NCBI RefSeq assembly: GCF_900582195.1
Contig: NZ_UTHA01000226.1
Coordinates: 54,629-118,628 of the forward strand
Source of the DNA: Pseudomonas viridiflava
GTDB lineage: Bacteria; Pseudomonadota; Gammaproteobacteria; Pseudomonadales; Pseudomonadaceae
Direction of reading: 5' to 3'
DNA: 64,000 nt
Shown here piece after piece: positions 16,533 through 25,813 of this stretch; the stretch's first letter is position 1, and each line of letters starts with the position of its first letter. The notes under the pieces were generated by a model. It searched no databases. It worked only from the letters and a program-made list of their open reading frames with translations, and was not told the DNA's origin. The position numbers and the translations under genes are program-made.

Positions 16533-18956
16533 TTAAAACCCAACGCTGGCCTGCACAAAGAACGTCCGTGGCGCGCCGACATACATGCCCGAGTTGTTGT
16601 CGCTGGAGCGGGTGAAGTACTGCTTGTCGAAGATGTTTTTCACCCCGGCGCCCAGCTTCAGGTTCGACACCTGCGGCCCGAAGTCATAGCCACCGCGCAC
16701 GTTCCAGGTCACGTAACCCGGAATGTCGCCGTACTGCCCGTCCGCCGTGCCGTCGGTGATGTAGTTGCCGTTGAAACTGCCATCGGCATTCACACCGGTA
16801 CCCGGCGAACGCTGTTTCGATTGAGCGAAACCGTCAAGGTTGTAGGTCCAGCGGTTGATGTCGTAACGCAAACCGACGGTTGCCACCTGCCGCGAATAGA
16901 ACGGCAGATCACGGCCCTTGAAGCCCGGAATCTCGCCTTCATACGTGGCGCGGGTGTAAGTGAAACCGGCGTTGGCGGTCAAGCCGTCGAGGCGCGGATC
17001 CAGCGCCGCCATGTCGTAATGCACCGAGGCTTCGATACCTTGGTGCTTGGTCGCGCCGAGGTTCGTCCAGCCAACATCGTTGCTGATGTATTGCAGCTCG
17101 TCGTCGAAGTCGATGTAGAACAGCGTCACTTCCCCGCCCCACACATCGTCGTTGTAGCGCGTGCCGATCTCGTAGGTCTTGGCTTTTTCCGGCTCCAGGC
17201 CATTGGCGGTCTGATCACCCGAGCCGCCTTGACCGAGCTGGAAATACTGCAGGCTGCCGAACGAAGTTTCGTAGTTCGCGAACAGTTTCCACGCGTCCGA
17301 CAGGTGATACATCACGCTCAGCGCCGGCAGCGGTTCATTGCTCTCGATGCTGCGATTTTTCGCCTGCACCGGTTTGCCGGCTGTGTCGAGCACCGCACGG
17401 TCATGCCAGTCGGTGCTGATGTGTTCGAAGCGAATGCCAGGAGTAATGGTCCAGTTGCCGACATCGATCTTGTTGTCGAGGTAGACCGAGTTGGCCTCGG
17501 TGCCGCCGGTGCGGTCCTGGAATACATGGCCATCGGAGGTCGGCGTGAGCACCGGCTGGTTGTTGACCAGCGCCACCCGGCTTGACGATTCGTGCATGGC
17601 CTCTTTCAGGTAGCGATAACCGACGCTGACTTCCTGGGTGGTCGGGCCGACATCGAAGACCCGCGACACCCGTGGCTCGATGCCCAGCGTGTAATACGAA
17701 CGCGGGTAGGAGCTGAGGGTTTTCTGGTCACGCGCAGCGATGGTGCTGCCACGGAAACTGTCGGTGTAGTAGGTCAGGATTTCCGCTTGCGTGCGTTCGT
17801 CGATCTGACGGATCCACTTGAACGACACGTCTTTGCGCCGACCGGTGAATTGGTCGTAATCCCGCACCGAGTCGTACGGCTTGTCATCGTATTGTTTCTG
17901 CGTCAGACCGCCGGGCATGTCAGCCGTGGCGTCGTAGTAATGGAAATTGAGGCTGAAATCGTCCTGATCGGTCGGCGCCCAGTGGGTCTTGAGCAACACG
18001 TCGTCGATGTCGTTGCCATTGTTGCGCTCACGGTAGCCGTTACCGTTGACGCCGGAATACAGCAACGCCACGCCCATGCCGTTGTCGGCGGTGCCACCGA
18101 GGAACGCGGTGTCAATGTGTTTCCAGCCACCGTACCGGGTGGTTTCCAGGGTGGTGCCGATTTCGCCGGTGGCTTTTTCCGGGATCGCGCGGGTGACGAA
18201 GTTGATCACCCCGCCGACGTTCTGCGGCCCATAACGCACGGAACCGGCGCCACGCACCACGTCAATGCTGTCGAGGTTGCCCGAGGAGATCGGCGCCATC
18301 GACAGTTGTGGCTGACCATACGGAGCAAAAGCTGCCGGTACACCGTCGATCAACACGGTGGAGCGCGGTGACAGGCGCGAAGTCAGACCACGCACGCCAA
18401 CGTTCAGGGAGATGTCACTGCCGCCGGTGCCGTTGGAGTCCTGCACCTGCACGCCGGGTACGCGCTTGAGTACATCGCTGACGTTCATCGCGCCCTGCTC
18501 GACCATGGCTTCGCGGCGGATCACCGTGCGCGCGCCGGGGTGATTCTGCACCACGGCGGCATTGGCGTCACCGAGCCAGTCACCGACCACCTTGATGTCG
18601 GTCACGCCCAATTCCAATGGGCCATTGCTGGCAGAACTCGCGGCTGGCGACAGCGTTACCGAACCCTCGTTGATCTGATAATCCAGGCCGCTGCCCTGCA
18701 GTAATTGGCGCAACGCCTGCTCCGGCGAGATATCACCGTCGACTGCCGGGGCCTGTTTGCCGGCGACCAGGTCCGGGCTGAAAAACACTTGCAGCGATGT
18801 CTGCTGGCCCAGTTCGCTGAGGGCCTGGCCCAGCGGCTGCGCGCGGATATGAATGGCTTCGCCGGCAAACGCCAGCGGCATCGCCGCATTGACCGTCAGC
18901 GCGAGGGCCAGCGGTAACCAAGGGGATTTTTTGTTGTTGGCAGGGGTGTTTTTCAC
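16533..18956 (-). CDS. TonB-dependent siderophore receptor with STN signalling domain (FecA-type)
   Basis: An 807-residue outer-membrane receptor. It has a signal peptide (to about 31, AFA), an STN domain (about 32-103: IRAQPLGQALSELGQQTSLQ) that talks to the FecR-like protein, a plug (about 130-270: VSDVLKRVPGVQVQD, VLIDGVPAAFAPYG, VRGAGSVRYGPQNVGG), and a 22-strand barrel ending in the C-terminal Phe (FFVQASVGF). It is encoded downstream of an anti-sigma factor and ECF sigma factor, the FecIRA arrangement. The plug and barrel style suggests a ferric dicitrate or hydroxycarboxylate-type ligand; the true ligand is not established. Confidence 0.9.
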   Translation of the reverse strand: MKNTPANNKKSPWLPLALALTVNAAMPLAFAGEAIHIRAQPLGQALSELGQQTSLQVFFSPDLVAGKQAPAVDGDISPEQALRQLLQGSGLDYQINEGSVTLSPAASSASNGPLELGVTDIKVVGDWLGDANAAVVQNHPGARTVIRREAMVEQGAMNVSDVLKRVPGVQVQDSNGTGGSDISLNVGVRGLTSRLSPRSTVLIDGVPAAFAPYGQPQLSMAPISSGNLDSIDVVRGAGSVRYGPQNVGGVINFVTRAIPEKATGEIGTTLETTRYGGWKHIDTAFLGGTADNGMGVALLYSGVNGNGYRERNNGNDIDDVLLKTHWAPTDQDDFSLNFHYYDATADMPGGLTQKQYDDKPYDSVRDYDQFTGRRKDVSFKWIRQIDERTQAEILTYYTDSFRGSTIAARDQKTLSSYPRSYYTLGIEPRVSRVFDVGPTTQEVSVGYRYLKEAMHESSSRVALVNNQPVLTPTSDGHVFQDRTGGTEANSVYLDNKIDVGNWTITPGIRFEHISTDWHDRAVLDTAGKPVQAKNRSIESNEPLPALSVMYHLSDAWKLFANYETSFGSLQYFQLGQGGSGDQTANGLEPEKAKTYEIGTRYNDDVWGGEVTLFYIDFDDELQYISNDVGWTNLGATKHQGIEASVHYDMAALDPRLDGLTANAGFTYTRATYEGEIPGFKGRDLPFYSRQVATVGLRYDINRWTYNLDGFAQSKQRSPGTGVNADGSFNGNYITDGTADGQYGDIPGYVTWNVRGGYDFGPQVSNLKLGAGVKNIFDKQYFTRSSDNNSGMYVGAPRTFFVQASVGF

Positions 18957-19054
18957 GTCGTACGGAGTCCTGTGGATCGCAAGAGTGTGCGGCTGTTAAT
19001 GCAAACCAGTTGCAGTTGAACAGGAAGACGATGAACTCGAAAAAAACCTGAATT

Positions 19055-20029
19055 TTATTTTGCGATTATTTCCTGACTGCCATCCGCGAGGGTGCGAACG
19101 GCCACCGGGAGTATGCTCGGCAAGGCTTTGAGCAAGGCGTCGGTGTTGTCGGATTTGAACACGCTGGTCAGGCGCAGGCTGGCCACGGCGGGGTTGGCAA
19201 CGGTCAGCGGTTTATCGCGATAACGCGACACTTCAGCGGCGACTTCGCTGAGGCTGGCGTTGTTGAACACCAGTTTGCCGCTGCGCCACGCCGTCAGTTG
19301 CGCCGGGTTGACTGCATAGGCTGCGGCGACTTTGCCTTGCGCATCGACGTGAGTGCCGAGGCCCGCTGTCAGGCTGATGAACTGATCATCCGCTGCATCA
19401 CGCCCCTGGACCTTCACCGTGCCCTGCTCCACCGCCACGCGGGTTTGCGTAACATCGCGGCGCACATCGAAACGGGTGCCGGTGACCGTGACCTTGCCAT
19501 TGCCGGTCTCGACCACGAACGGTCGCGAGGTATCGTGCGCGACGCTGAACAACGCTTCGCCTTCCGCCAGTTCGATGACCCGGCGATCCTGTTCAAAGCG
19601 CACCTGCAAGCGGCTGCGGCTGTTCAGATCGATCACCGAACCGTCCGGCAGCGCCACGTGTTTGCGCTCGCCCAGCGCCGTGGCGAACTCGGCGCGGTAG
19701 CCGCCCGGATGATTAAAACCGCTGAACAAGCCCAGGCCAAGTGCTACTGCCAACACACTGGCAGCCACGGCATAACGCAACAGCGGACGGCGCTTTGGCG
19801 GGGTTTCAAGCAAGGCTTTGAGGCGTGGCGCCGGGAGCAAATCGGCCGCCGACCACAAGCCCTGCAGCAACTGGAATTCGTCACGATGCTGCGGATGTCG
19901 ATTCAGCCACGCGTCGAATCGCTGCTGCTCGTCGGCATCGATGGCCGGCTCCTGCAAACGCACAAACCAGCGAGCCGCGTCATCGCGCACCGTTGTTTGC
20001 CCGCACGCGCAATCACGCGTCTCCATCAT
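19055..20029 (-). CDS. FecR-family anti-sigma factor
   Basis: A 324-residue inner-membrane transducer; start at the MMETRDCACG methionines. The N-terminal cytoplasmic DUF4880 region (AARWFVRLQEP...RFDAWLNRHPQHRDEF) binds the sigma factor. One membrane helix follows at about 107-128 (LLRYAVAASVLAVALGLGLF), then the periplasmic FecR domain (GERKHVALPDGSVIDLN) that senses the STN domain of the receptor. It lies between the sigma gene (40 bp upstream) and the receptor gene (98 bp downstream). Confidence 0.9.
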   Translation of the reverse strand: MMETRDCACGQTTVRDDAARWFVRLQEPAIDADEQQRFDAWLNRHPQHRDEFQLLQGLWSAADLLPAPRLKALLETPPKRRPLLRYAVAASVLAVALGLGLFSGFNHPGGYRAEFATALGERKHVALPDGSVIDLNSRSRLQVRFEQDRRVIELAEGEALFSVAHDTSRPFVVETGNGKVTVTGTRFDVRRDVTQTRVAVEQGTVKVQGRDAADDQFISLTAGLGTHVDAQGKVAAAYAVNPAQLTAWRSGKLVFNNASLSEVAAEVSRYRDKPLTVANPAVASLRLTSVFKSDNTDALLKALPSILPVAVRTLADGSQEIIAK

Positions 20030-20069
20030 GGAATGTCCTGTTGGGCTGGGGATGAAAGGGGGCAGCGGC

Positions 20070-20561
20070 TCATGACTGCGACCCATCGAGGCGATCACGC
20101 AGATGGCGCAGGGTGCGGATCATATACTTTTCGACCATGTTCTTGGACAACCCCAGACGTTCAGCGATTTCGGCCTGGGTCAGGCCTTCAATCTTCTGCC
20201 AGACGAAAATTTTCCGGCAGTTGATCGGCAATTCAGCAAGCGCCCGCTCGATGGAGTCGGCCAACTGGATCGCATGCATGTAATGCTCCGGATCACCGGA
20301 CGATGACGCACTGTGATCGATGGCCTGCAACTCCATGGCGCCGCGCCGATCCTCCCGCCGATAGCCGTCGACCGCGATATTGCGCGCGGTCTGATGCAAA
20401 TACGCCCGTGGCTGCTGCACCGCCGCCGAATCGGATTCGAGCACGCGCACAAAGGTGTCGTGCGCCAGATCCTCGGCCTGCGCACGATTGCGCAGGCGAC
20501 GAGTCCAGGTGCCGATCAACTCTTCGTAGTGCTCGAAAAAGCCGGGTCTGCGGGGACGCAT
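20070..20561 (-). CDS. ECF sigma factor, FecI type
   Basis: A 163-residue sigma-70 family regulator (ATG complement of 20559-20561). Region 2 (AQAEDLAHDTFVRVLE, RAYLHQTARNIAVDGYRRE) and region 4 (LPINCRKIFVWQKIEGLTQAEIAERLGLSKNMVEKYM) are complete. It would direct transcription of the downstream receptor when FecR releases it. A Fur-like palindrome lies about 40 bp upstream, in keeping with iron repression. Confidence 0.92.
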   Translation of the reverse strand: MRPRRPGFFEHYEELIGTWTRRLRNRAQAEDLAHDTFVRVLESDSAAVQQPRAYLHQTARNIAVDGYRREDRRGAMELQAIDHSASSSGDPEHYMHAIQLADSIERALAELPINCRKIFVWQKIEGLTQAEIAERLGLSKNMVEKYMIRTLRHLRDRLDGSQS

Positions 20562-20599
20562 GGGGGTATGGGCGGCGTGCTGAGGAAAGGGGCGTGAAT

Positions 20600-20618
20600 A
20601 GTAATGGTTACCATTAAG
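20600..20618 (-). promoter_or_regulatory. Putative Fur box upstream of fecI-like gene
   Basis: AGTAATGGTTACCATTAAG contains the inverted repeat TAATGGT/ACCATTA and matches the 19-bp Fur consensus at 12 positions. It is placed 39 bp before the sigma-factor start. Confidence 0.6.
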
Positions 20619-20665
20619 CCGAAGCAATGGATTCCTCGACCGACCGTCCGGGTCGCCTCGCTAGC

Positions 20666-21043
20666 TCAGTTTTTTTTTGCAATCACACCACTCATGTATT
20701 CATGCAGATCGCGAAAATCCTTAACGCTCCAGGCGTGCGGCGGTATTTTCACCCCGTTCTCCTGCAACGTTTTCGGAATCAGGTTGCCGTTCGGACGAAG
20801 AATGATCGACGACACAATCACGCCCGGATATTCATTCAGGCGTTTTTTGAACGCGGACGTTGTCAGGTCAGGTGTTGGCGGATTGCTTTTATGCGCCAGC
20901 GGTCCGGTGCCCTTTATATCGGCGCCATGGCACACGGCGCATCGCTGCACATAGAGATTTTTGCCATTGCTGTTGTCCGCGAAGGACACGGATGGTTGGG
21001 CGATCAACAAAGCCCCGAGTACAGCGACGAATGCCGTTTTCAT
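20666..21043 (-). CDS. Small periplasmic cytochrome c
   Basis: A 125-residue exported c-type cytochrome with signal peptide MKTAFVAVLGALLIAQPSVSFA, one haem motif CAVCHG (Cys35, Cys38, His39) and a C-terminal EYMSGVI segment that may carry the Met ligand. The start is the ATG complementary to 21041-21043. It is a mono-haem class I protein that may serve as an electron shuttle. It lies upstream of, and on the same strand as, the fec-like genes, but the Fur-like box in between suggests separate control. Confidence 0.85.
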   Translation of the reverse strand: MKTAFVAVLGALLIAQPSVSFADNSNGKNLYVQRCAVCHGADIKGTGPLAHKSNPPTPDLTTSAFKKRLNEYPGVIVSSIILRPNGNLIPKTLQENGVKIPPHAWSVKDFRDLHEYMSGVIAKKN

Positions 21044-21110
21044 TGTTTGCCTCCCTGGCGTATTCAAGGTCGCGCATGATGCGCGAGATTTAACGCCTGG
21101 CGCAAAACAA

Positions 21111-21201
21111 TGCGGGAGCGAGCCTGCTCGCGAAGGCGGTCCGCCAGTCACTTAATGCATTGACTGAACGGACGCCTTCGCGAGCAAGCTCGCTCCCACA
21201 A
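21111..21201. repeat. REPIN
   Basis: Inverted REP pair (left arm begins TGCGGGAGCGAGCCTGCTCG) between the cytochrome gene and the end of the haemagglutinin gene. Confidence 0.92.
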
Positions 21202-21245
21202 GGTTCGGTGGTGGATGGCAGATCTGGCATCCAATACCGTTGGTT

Positions 21246-24200
21246 TTAGCCTTTCTCGTCGATCCCGGCGTGCAGGGTCTGGGTGTCCAGATGCCCGCTC
21301 AGGGTGACCGGACCGACTTTCAGGTTGCCGTTTTCCAGGGAAACCTTCGGTGCGTTTTCCTCGGCTTTATGCGGCAGATCGAGGCCCGCTTTCACGCCGT
21401 AGTCACGGTTGCTCAGTTCAGCCCTGCTGACCTTCGAGCCACCCAGATCAACCTTCCCTTGTGCTGCCGAAATCCGCGCACCGGTCAGTTGCGTGCCGCC
21501 GCCCACCGCTAGATTCACGCTTTGGCTGGCACTGATCCCGGAAGCCTGCGCAACGCTGTCCTTATGCGCGTATTCGCCCTGCGCTTTCAGCGTCGGCTTG
21601 TAGTCAGTGCCGGCAAGCTTCTCTTTGTCACTCGGTGGGTTTTTCTTCGCGGTCAGGCCCAGATCGACATCGACCTTGGCGTGGTTGCTCGAGTCCTCAC
21701 GGCTCTCCACGCTCAGATCACCCGCGACCTTACCGCTGACAGTTTTAGCATCGATCCGCGCCCCCGAAAGCTGTGCATCACCGGCACTGTTCAGCACGAC
21801 GCCGTCAGCCTTGATCTGACTGTTCTGCTGGGTGCTGCCTTGCAGGTAATCCACGCCTACTTTGGCCCCGGCGTTGAAACCGTGATCGCTGCTGGCCTTT
21901 TCATCGGCTGCCGTTGGGGTTTTGCTGCTCAGGTTGCCGCCGGCATTCAGCGCGACATTCCAGTTATTGCGGTGGTCGGTGGACTGCGCCGACTCCTGCA
22001 CATAACCGCCCTTCTGCGCGTCGATGCTGACGTTCGGTGCGCTGACTTGCGTGCCTTGCAGGTGAATCGAATCACCGCTCAACGCGATGCCGTTCTGGCT
22101 GTTGAGCTGGCCACCGCTGAGGGTTTTCGAATCCTCGTTGACCCGACCGATATTGAAGTTGCCACTCAGATTGCCGCCCTGATCACGGCTCTTCTCGCTG
22201 CTGGTTTTGCTGCCACCGCCCTTCAAGCCGCCGCCGAGATTACTGCCGGTGGCGGTGTGAGTGTCGGTAGCTGCTTGCAGATCGAGCTTGCCGGCAGCGT
22301 GCAGATCGATGGCGCCGGCGCTGTCGATCTTGCTGCCTTGCTGGACTTGATTGCCGCTGCTGCTGAGTTGCACCGGGCCGTTGCCGCTGATGCTCGCCAC
22401 ATGGGCCTGCGTGTCAGTGCTTTGCTTGCCGGTGTGATCGAGCTGGAACCCGGCGCCGAGATCGACGTTGGTGCCATCGGTGCCCGGCAAGGTGCCGACC
22501 GTCAGCGAGCCATTGCCGCGCAGGCTGCTGTCATTGCTGCTCTGGCGGTCGTTGGCCTGATTCAGCGCCAGATCACCGCCAGTCTTGATGCTCACACCGC
22601 CCTGCCCGCCCTCGAAGCGGCTGCCTTCGAACTGCGCATCGCCGCCGACCTGGATGTTCACGCCTTGGCTGCCGGCGTAACCGCCAACCACGGCGCTGGC
22701 GTTGTCCTTGCTCGACGCACTGCTGCCACCCGCGCCGCTACCGGCGACGTTCACGTCTTCGCCGGTCTTGGTGTAGACGCGCACATCGACCTTGGCATCC
22801 ACCGCGTTCGCGCTGCTGTTGTGCGTGTTGCTCGCGGCATCGGCAAGCAGTTTGTCAGCGCTGAGATTCACTGCGCCGACGCTGGCGTTGTATTGCGTGC
22901 CTTGATCGTGCAGCGTGCCCGTGGTTTTCACATCGACAGTGCCGCCGTCAAAACGGCTGACCACGGCGTTGTTGTTTTGCTCGGTTTTGCTGGCGCTGGC
23001 GTGACCGACCGCAACGTCGATTCCGACATTTGGCTGACCGAGACTGGCCAGTGCGTCCTTGTCCGGCACCTTGCCGTTGAGCACGTCCTTGACCGCGCCC
23101 GCGATCGGCCGGGCGATGTCCTTGTACTCGACGTTGGCACCGATGTCCGCCGACCAGTTGCTGTCGTTGTGCGTGCTGCTTTCGCTGTTGCTGGCCGCGC
23201 GATTGTCGATCTCGTTGGCGGCAACATTCAAATCGTTGCCAGCCTTGAGTTGTGCGCCTTCGGTGGCGAGTTTGTCGGCATTGATGGTCAAGCCGCCGCT
23301 GCTCTGTACGCTGCTGGTTTGCGCGGTGGTTTTGCTGGTCGAATCCTGCGCCGTGCTGTGGGCGAAATCGACGCCGCTGCCGGCTCGGTCGAGGCCGCCG
23401 GTGTAGTAGAAACCGCCGCCGGTGCTGGAGGTGTCGGTGGAGGTTTCGTGACTGTCAGCTCCGGCCAGCAACGAGACGTTTTTGCCGCTCAACGTCGTGT
23501 CGCCTGCAGTGGATTTCACTTGCGCGCCTTTGAGCGTGACGTCACCGCCCGCCTTCACCTGCACACTGCCGCCGCTAAGGCTGGAGCCTTGCTGGGTGAC
23601 GTCGTTGCTAGTGACGGTTTGCTGTTTGTCTTCGTAGTGAATCCCGGCGCGATACTGCTCTGGCGTTTGCTCTTTGGCGTACGCATCGAAGCCACGGGTT
23701 TGCGTGGTGTCAGTGCTGTCGTGAGTGTTCTGCGCCGAATGCACATTGACGTCACCCGCCGCGTCGGCCGTCAGCGCCCCGTCAGCCTTGACCGTCGAGC
23801 CGGCCACTGCAATGTCCTTGGCGCTCTTGAGCTTGAGGTTGCTGTCCGACACCAGTTCGCTACGCACGGTGCTGCTGTCTTTGCTGTTCTGCCGCGACTC
23901 ATCCTTGGTGATGCCGAAGAACTTGCTGTCCTTGTCGTGATTGTTGCTGTGCGAGGTGTCCTGCACGCCATCGATGACCAGCGAACCTTTATCGCTGATC
24001 ACGCTGGCGTCAGTGCCGCCACGTACTTGACTGCCGCTGATGCGCACATCGTCAGCCTTGACGATCAACTTGCCGCTGGCGTTGATTTTGCTGCCCTGAT
24101 GCTGGGTTTTGCCCTTGTCGGCATCGCCAGTCTTGCCGAAGAAACCACCGCCAACCAGGTCACCTGAATAGCTGTTGTCGCTGCTGCGATTGGTCCGCGT

Positions 24201-25715
24201 GGCCGTGGTGATTTCCACCTGTTTACCGGCCAGTTGTACGTCGCCGGCGCTGCTCAATTCGGCGCCTTCGGAGCGCAACAACGCGGCGGTTTGCAGGGCG
24301 ATGTTACCGGCCTTCAACTGGCTGGTGACGCTGCGCTGCTCTTCGCTGCTGCTGTTCCAGTCGGCTTTCCACAGGTGTTTACGGTGGTTGCCTTGATCGG
24401 TTTGCGTGTGGCTTTCAGTGGCGGCGGTCAGGCGCAAGTCGCCGCCGCTTTGCACGTCGAGACTCTTCGCGGCTTCGACTTTGGCGGCTTTCAGCTCGGT
24501 GTCTTTACCGGACGACAACTTGGCGTCGCGACTGGCGATAATCTGGCTGCCGTGCTGACGCGATTCACTGTCGGTCTGGGTGCGGTCGTAGGTTTCCCAG
24601 GTGATGCCGATGATGCTGTTGTTCCAGTTTTCGCGCTTTTCCTGAAGCTTGCGGCTTTCGACCGTGGACAGGGTCAGGTTGCGTTTGGCGTCGAGCGTGA
24701 CGTCGCGAGCGCTGACATCAGTCGCGGCCAACGTCAGATCCTTGCCGCTGTGCAAACCAACATCGCCCTGACTGCTGCGAATACCGGCGCGGGTCACGTC
24801 GAGGCTGTTGGCCACCGCTTCACCGCTGACACTCAAGTCACCGGCGGAACGAATCTGCACGCCGTCACGCCCGGCCACCTGCACCGCGCCCACCCGCACG
24901 CCTGCACCTTCGGCGGTGCTGACAATATTGATGCGCCCGGCCTGCATTGCGCCGAACAGGCTGGCGTCGATGCGTTGATCTGCGGTGTTGCCCGCCGGAT
25001 CCACGGTTTTCACCTGGCCGCTGGCGTAATCGACCTGATTGCGCCCGACCGTGAGATTCAACTGATCGCGCGCAGTGATCGCGCCCTGACTGTCGATACG
25101 CGGCGCGATCAGGTTGATCGAGCCCTCGCCATTGCGCAGGCCACCGTTTTGAATCTGCAACTGACCGCTGGCGTCACGGCTGTTCAGGCTTTGCAGTTTG
25201 CCGTCATTCAATTCCGGACGACCGACCACCAGATTGGCGTTCGGCGTGTTGATGAAACTGCCGCCATTCACCGAGATGCCGTTGGGGTTGGCCAGCACGT
25301 AATCGGCTGCGCGGCCGAAGATTTCCTGCGCGCCGTTGATGGCGGACGGGTTGCGACTGATCACTTCGTTGAGGATCACGCTCGCGGCCTGGCCTTGCAG
25401 TTGCGGGTTGGCCGCCAGTTGCCCGGCCAGTTGCGACTGCCCGGCCTGCAGGGCGTTGTTCAGCACCAGGCCTTGGCGGTCGACGTTGTAATCGAGGAAT
25501 TGGTTGTGCGACAGGCCCGAACCGTTGGGCGCAACGATGTTGACGATGGGCACACCGCCCTGGGTCTGCAATTGCGCGGTGCCGCCGGGTCCCGGGGCGA
25601 CCACGACGCCACCGGCGAGCGCGCTCGGCAGGTGCACGGCGAAGAACAGGCTGGCAATCGCCCAGCGCAATTTGCCCCGAGGGGAAAGATGAAATGCAAA
25701 GGTGTGTGCTGGCAT
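21246..25715 (-). CDS. Filamentous haemagglutinin-family TpsA exoprotein
   Basis: A 1489-residue secreted adhesin-like protein; the ATG complementary to 25713-25715 is chosen because GGAGA sits just upstream. After a signal peptide ending near ALAGG comes the TPS domain with the signatures SHNQFLDYNVDRQG and YVLANPNGISVNGG (about 30-250). The rest consists of haemagglutinin-type beta-helix repeats (SxGDVxLxGxxVxxxxGD units). The protein ends in ordinary repeats with no recognisable C-terminal toxin or pretoxin motif, and no immunity gene follows. It is therefore more likely an adhesin than a contact-dependent inhibition toxin. Its transporter is encoded immediately upstream. Confidence 0.9.
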   Translation of the reverse strand: MPAHTFAFHLSPRGKLRWAIASLFFAVHLPSALAGGVVVAPGPGGTAQLQTQGGVPIVNIVAPNGSGLSHNQFLDYNVDRQGLVLNNALQAGQSQLAGQLAANPQLQGQAASVILNEVISRNPSAINGAQEIFGRAADYVLANPNGISVNGGSFINTPNANLVVGRPELNDGKLQSLNSRDASGQLQIQNGGLRNGEGSINLIAPRIDSQGAITARDQLNLTVGRNQVDYASGQVKTVDPAGNTADQRIDASLFGAMQAGRINIVSTAEGAGVRVGAVQVAGRDGVQIRSAGDLSVSGEAVANSLDVTRAGIRSSQGDVGLHSGKDLTLAATDVSARDVTLDAKRNLTLSTVESRKLQEKRENWNNSIIGITWETYDRTQTDSESRQHGSQIIASRDAKLSSGKDTELKAAKVEAAKSLDVQSGGDLRLTAATESHTQTDQGNHRKHLWKADWNSSSEEQRSVTSQLKAGNIALQTAALLRSEGAELSSAGDVQLAGKQVEITTATRTNRSSDNSYSGDLVGGGFFGKTGDADKGKTQHQGSKINASGKLIVKADDVRISGSQVRGGTDASVISDKGSLVIDGVQDTSHSNNHDKDSKFFGITKDESRQNSKDSSTVRSELVSDSNLKLKSAKDIAVAGSTVKADGALTADAAGDVNVHSAQNTHDSTDTTQTRGFDAYAKEQTPEQYRAGIHYEDKQQTVTSNDVTQQGSSLSGGSVQVKAGGDVTLKGAQVKSTAGDTTLSGKNVSLLAGADSHETSTDTSSTGGGFYYTGGLDRAGSGVDFAHSTAQDSTSKTTAQTSSVQSSGGLTINADKLATEGAQLKAGNDLNVAANEIDNRAASNSESSTHNDSNWSADIGANVEYKDIARPIAGAVKDVLNGKVPDKDALASLGQPNVGIDVAVGHASASKTEQNNNAVVSRFDGGTVDVKTTGTLHDQGTQYNASVGAVNLSADKLLADAASNTHNSSANAVDAKVDVRVYTKTGEDVNVAGSGAGGSSASSKDNASAVVGGYAGSQGVNIQVGGDAQFEGSRFEGGQGGVSIKTGGDLALNQANDRQSSNDSSLRGNGSLTVGTLPGTDGTNVDLGAGFQLDHTGKQSTDTQAHVASISGNGPVQLSSSGNQVQQGSKIDSAGAIDLHAAGKLDLQAATDTHTATGSNLGGGLKGGGSKTSSEKSRDQGGNLSGNFNIGRVNEDSKTLSGGQLNSQNGIALSGDSIHLQGTQVSAPNVSIDAQKGGYVQESAQSTDHRNNWNVALNAGGNLSSKTPTAADEKASSDHGFNAGAKVGVDYLQGSTQQNSQIKADGVVLNSAGDAQLSGARIDAKTVSGKVAGDLSVESREDSSNHAKVDVDLGLTAKKNPPSDKEKLAGTDYKPTLKAQGEYAHKDSVAQASGISASQSVNLAVGGGTQLTGARISAAQGKVDLGGSKVSRAELSNRDYGVKAGLDLPHKAEENAPKVSLENGNLKVGPVTLSGHLDTQTLHAGIDEKG

Positions 25716-25813
25716 AAAAACGTCTCCATGTGAGTACGGCATCACGTCGCGCGTTTAGTCTTTGGCCGTGGCTGACGCGCTCAGGTCCGACGGCTGTTTG
25801 TTCACTGCGTTGT

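Noticed and set aside
21522..25733. Long plus-strand open frames across the haemagglutinin gene
   Set aside because: They arise from the repetitive, GC-rich tpsA gene on the other strand. They lack start signals or recognisable domains.
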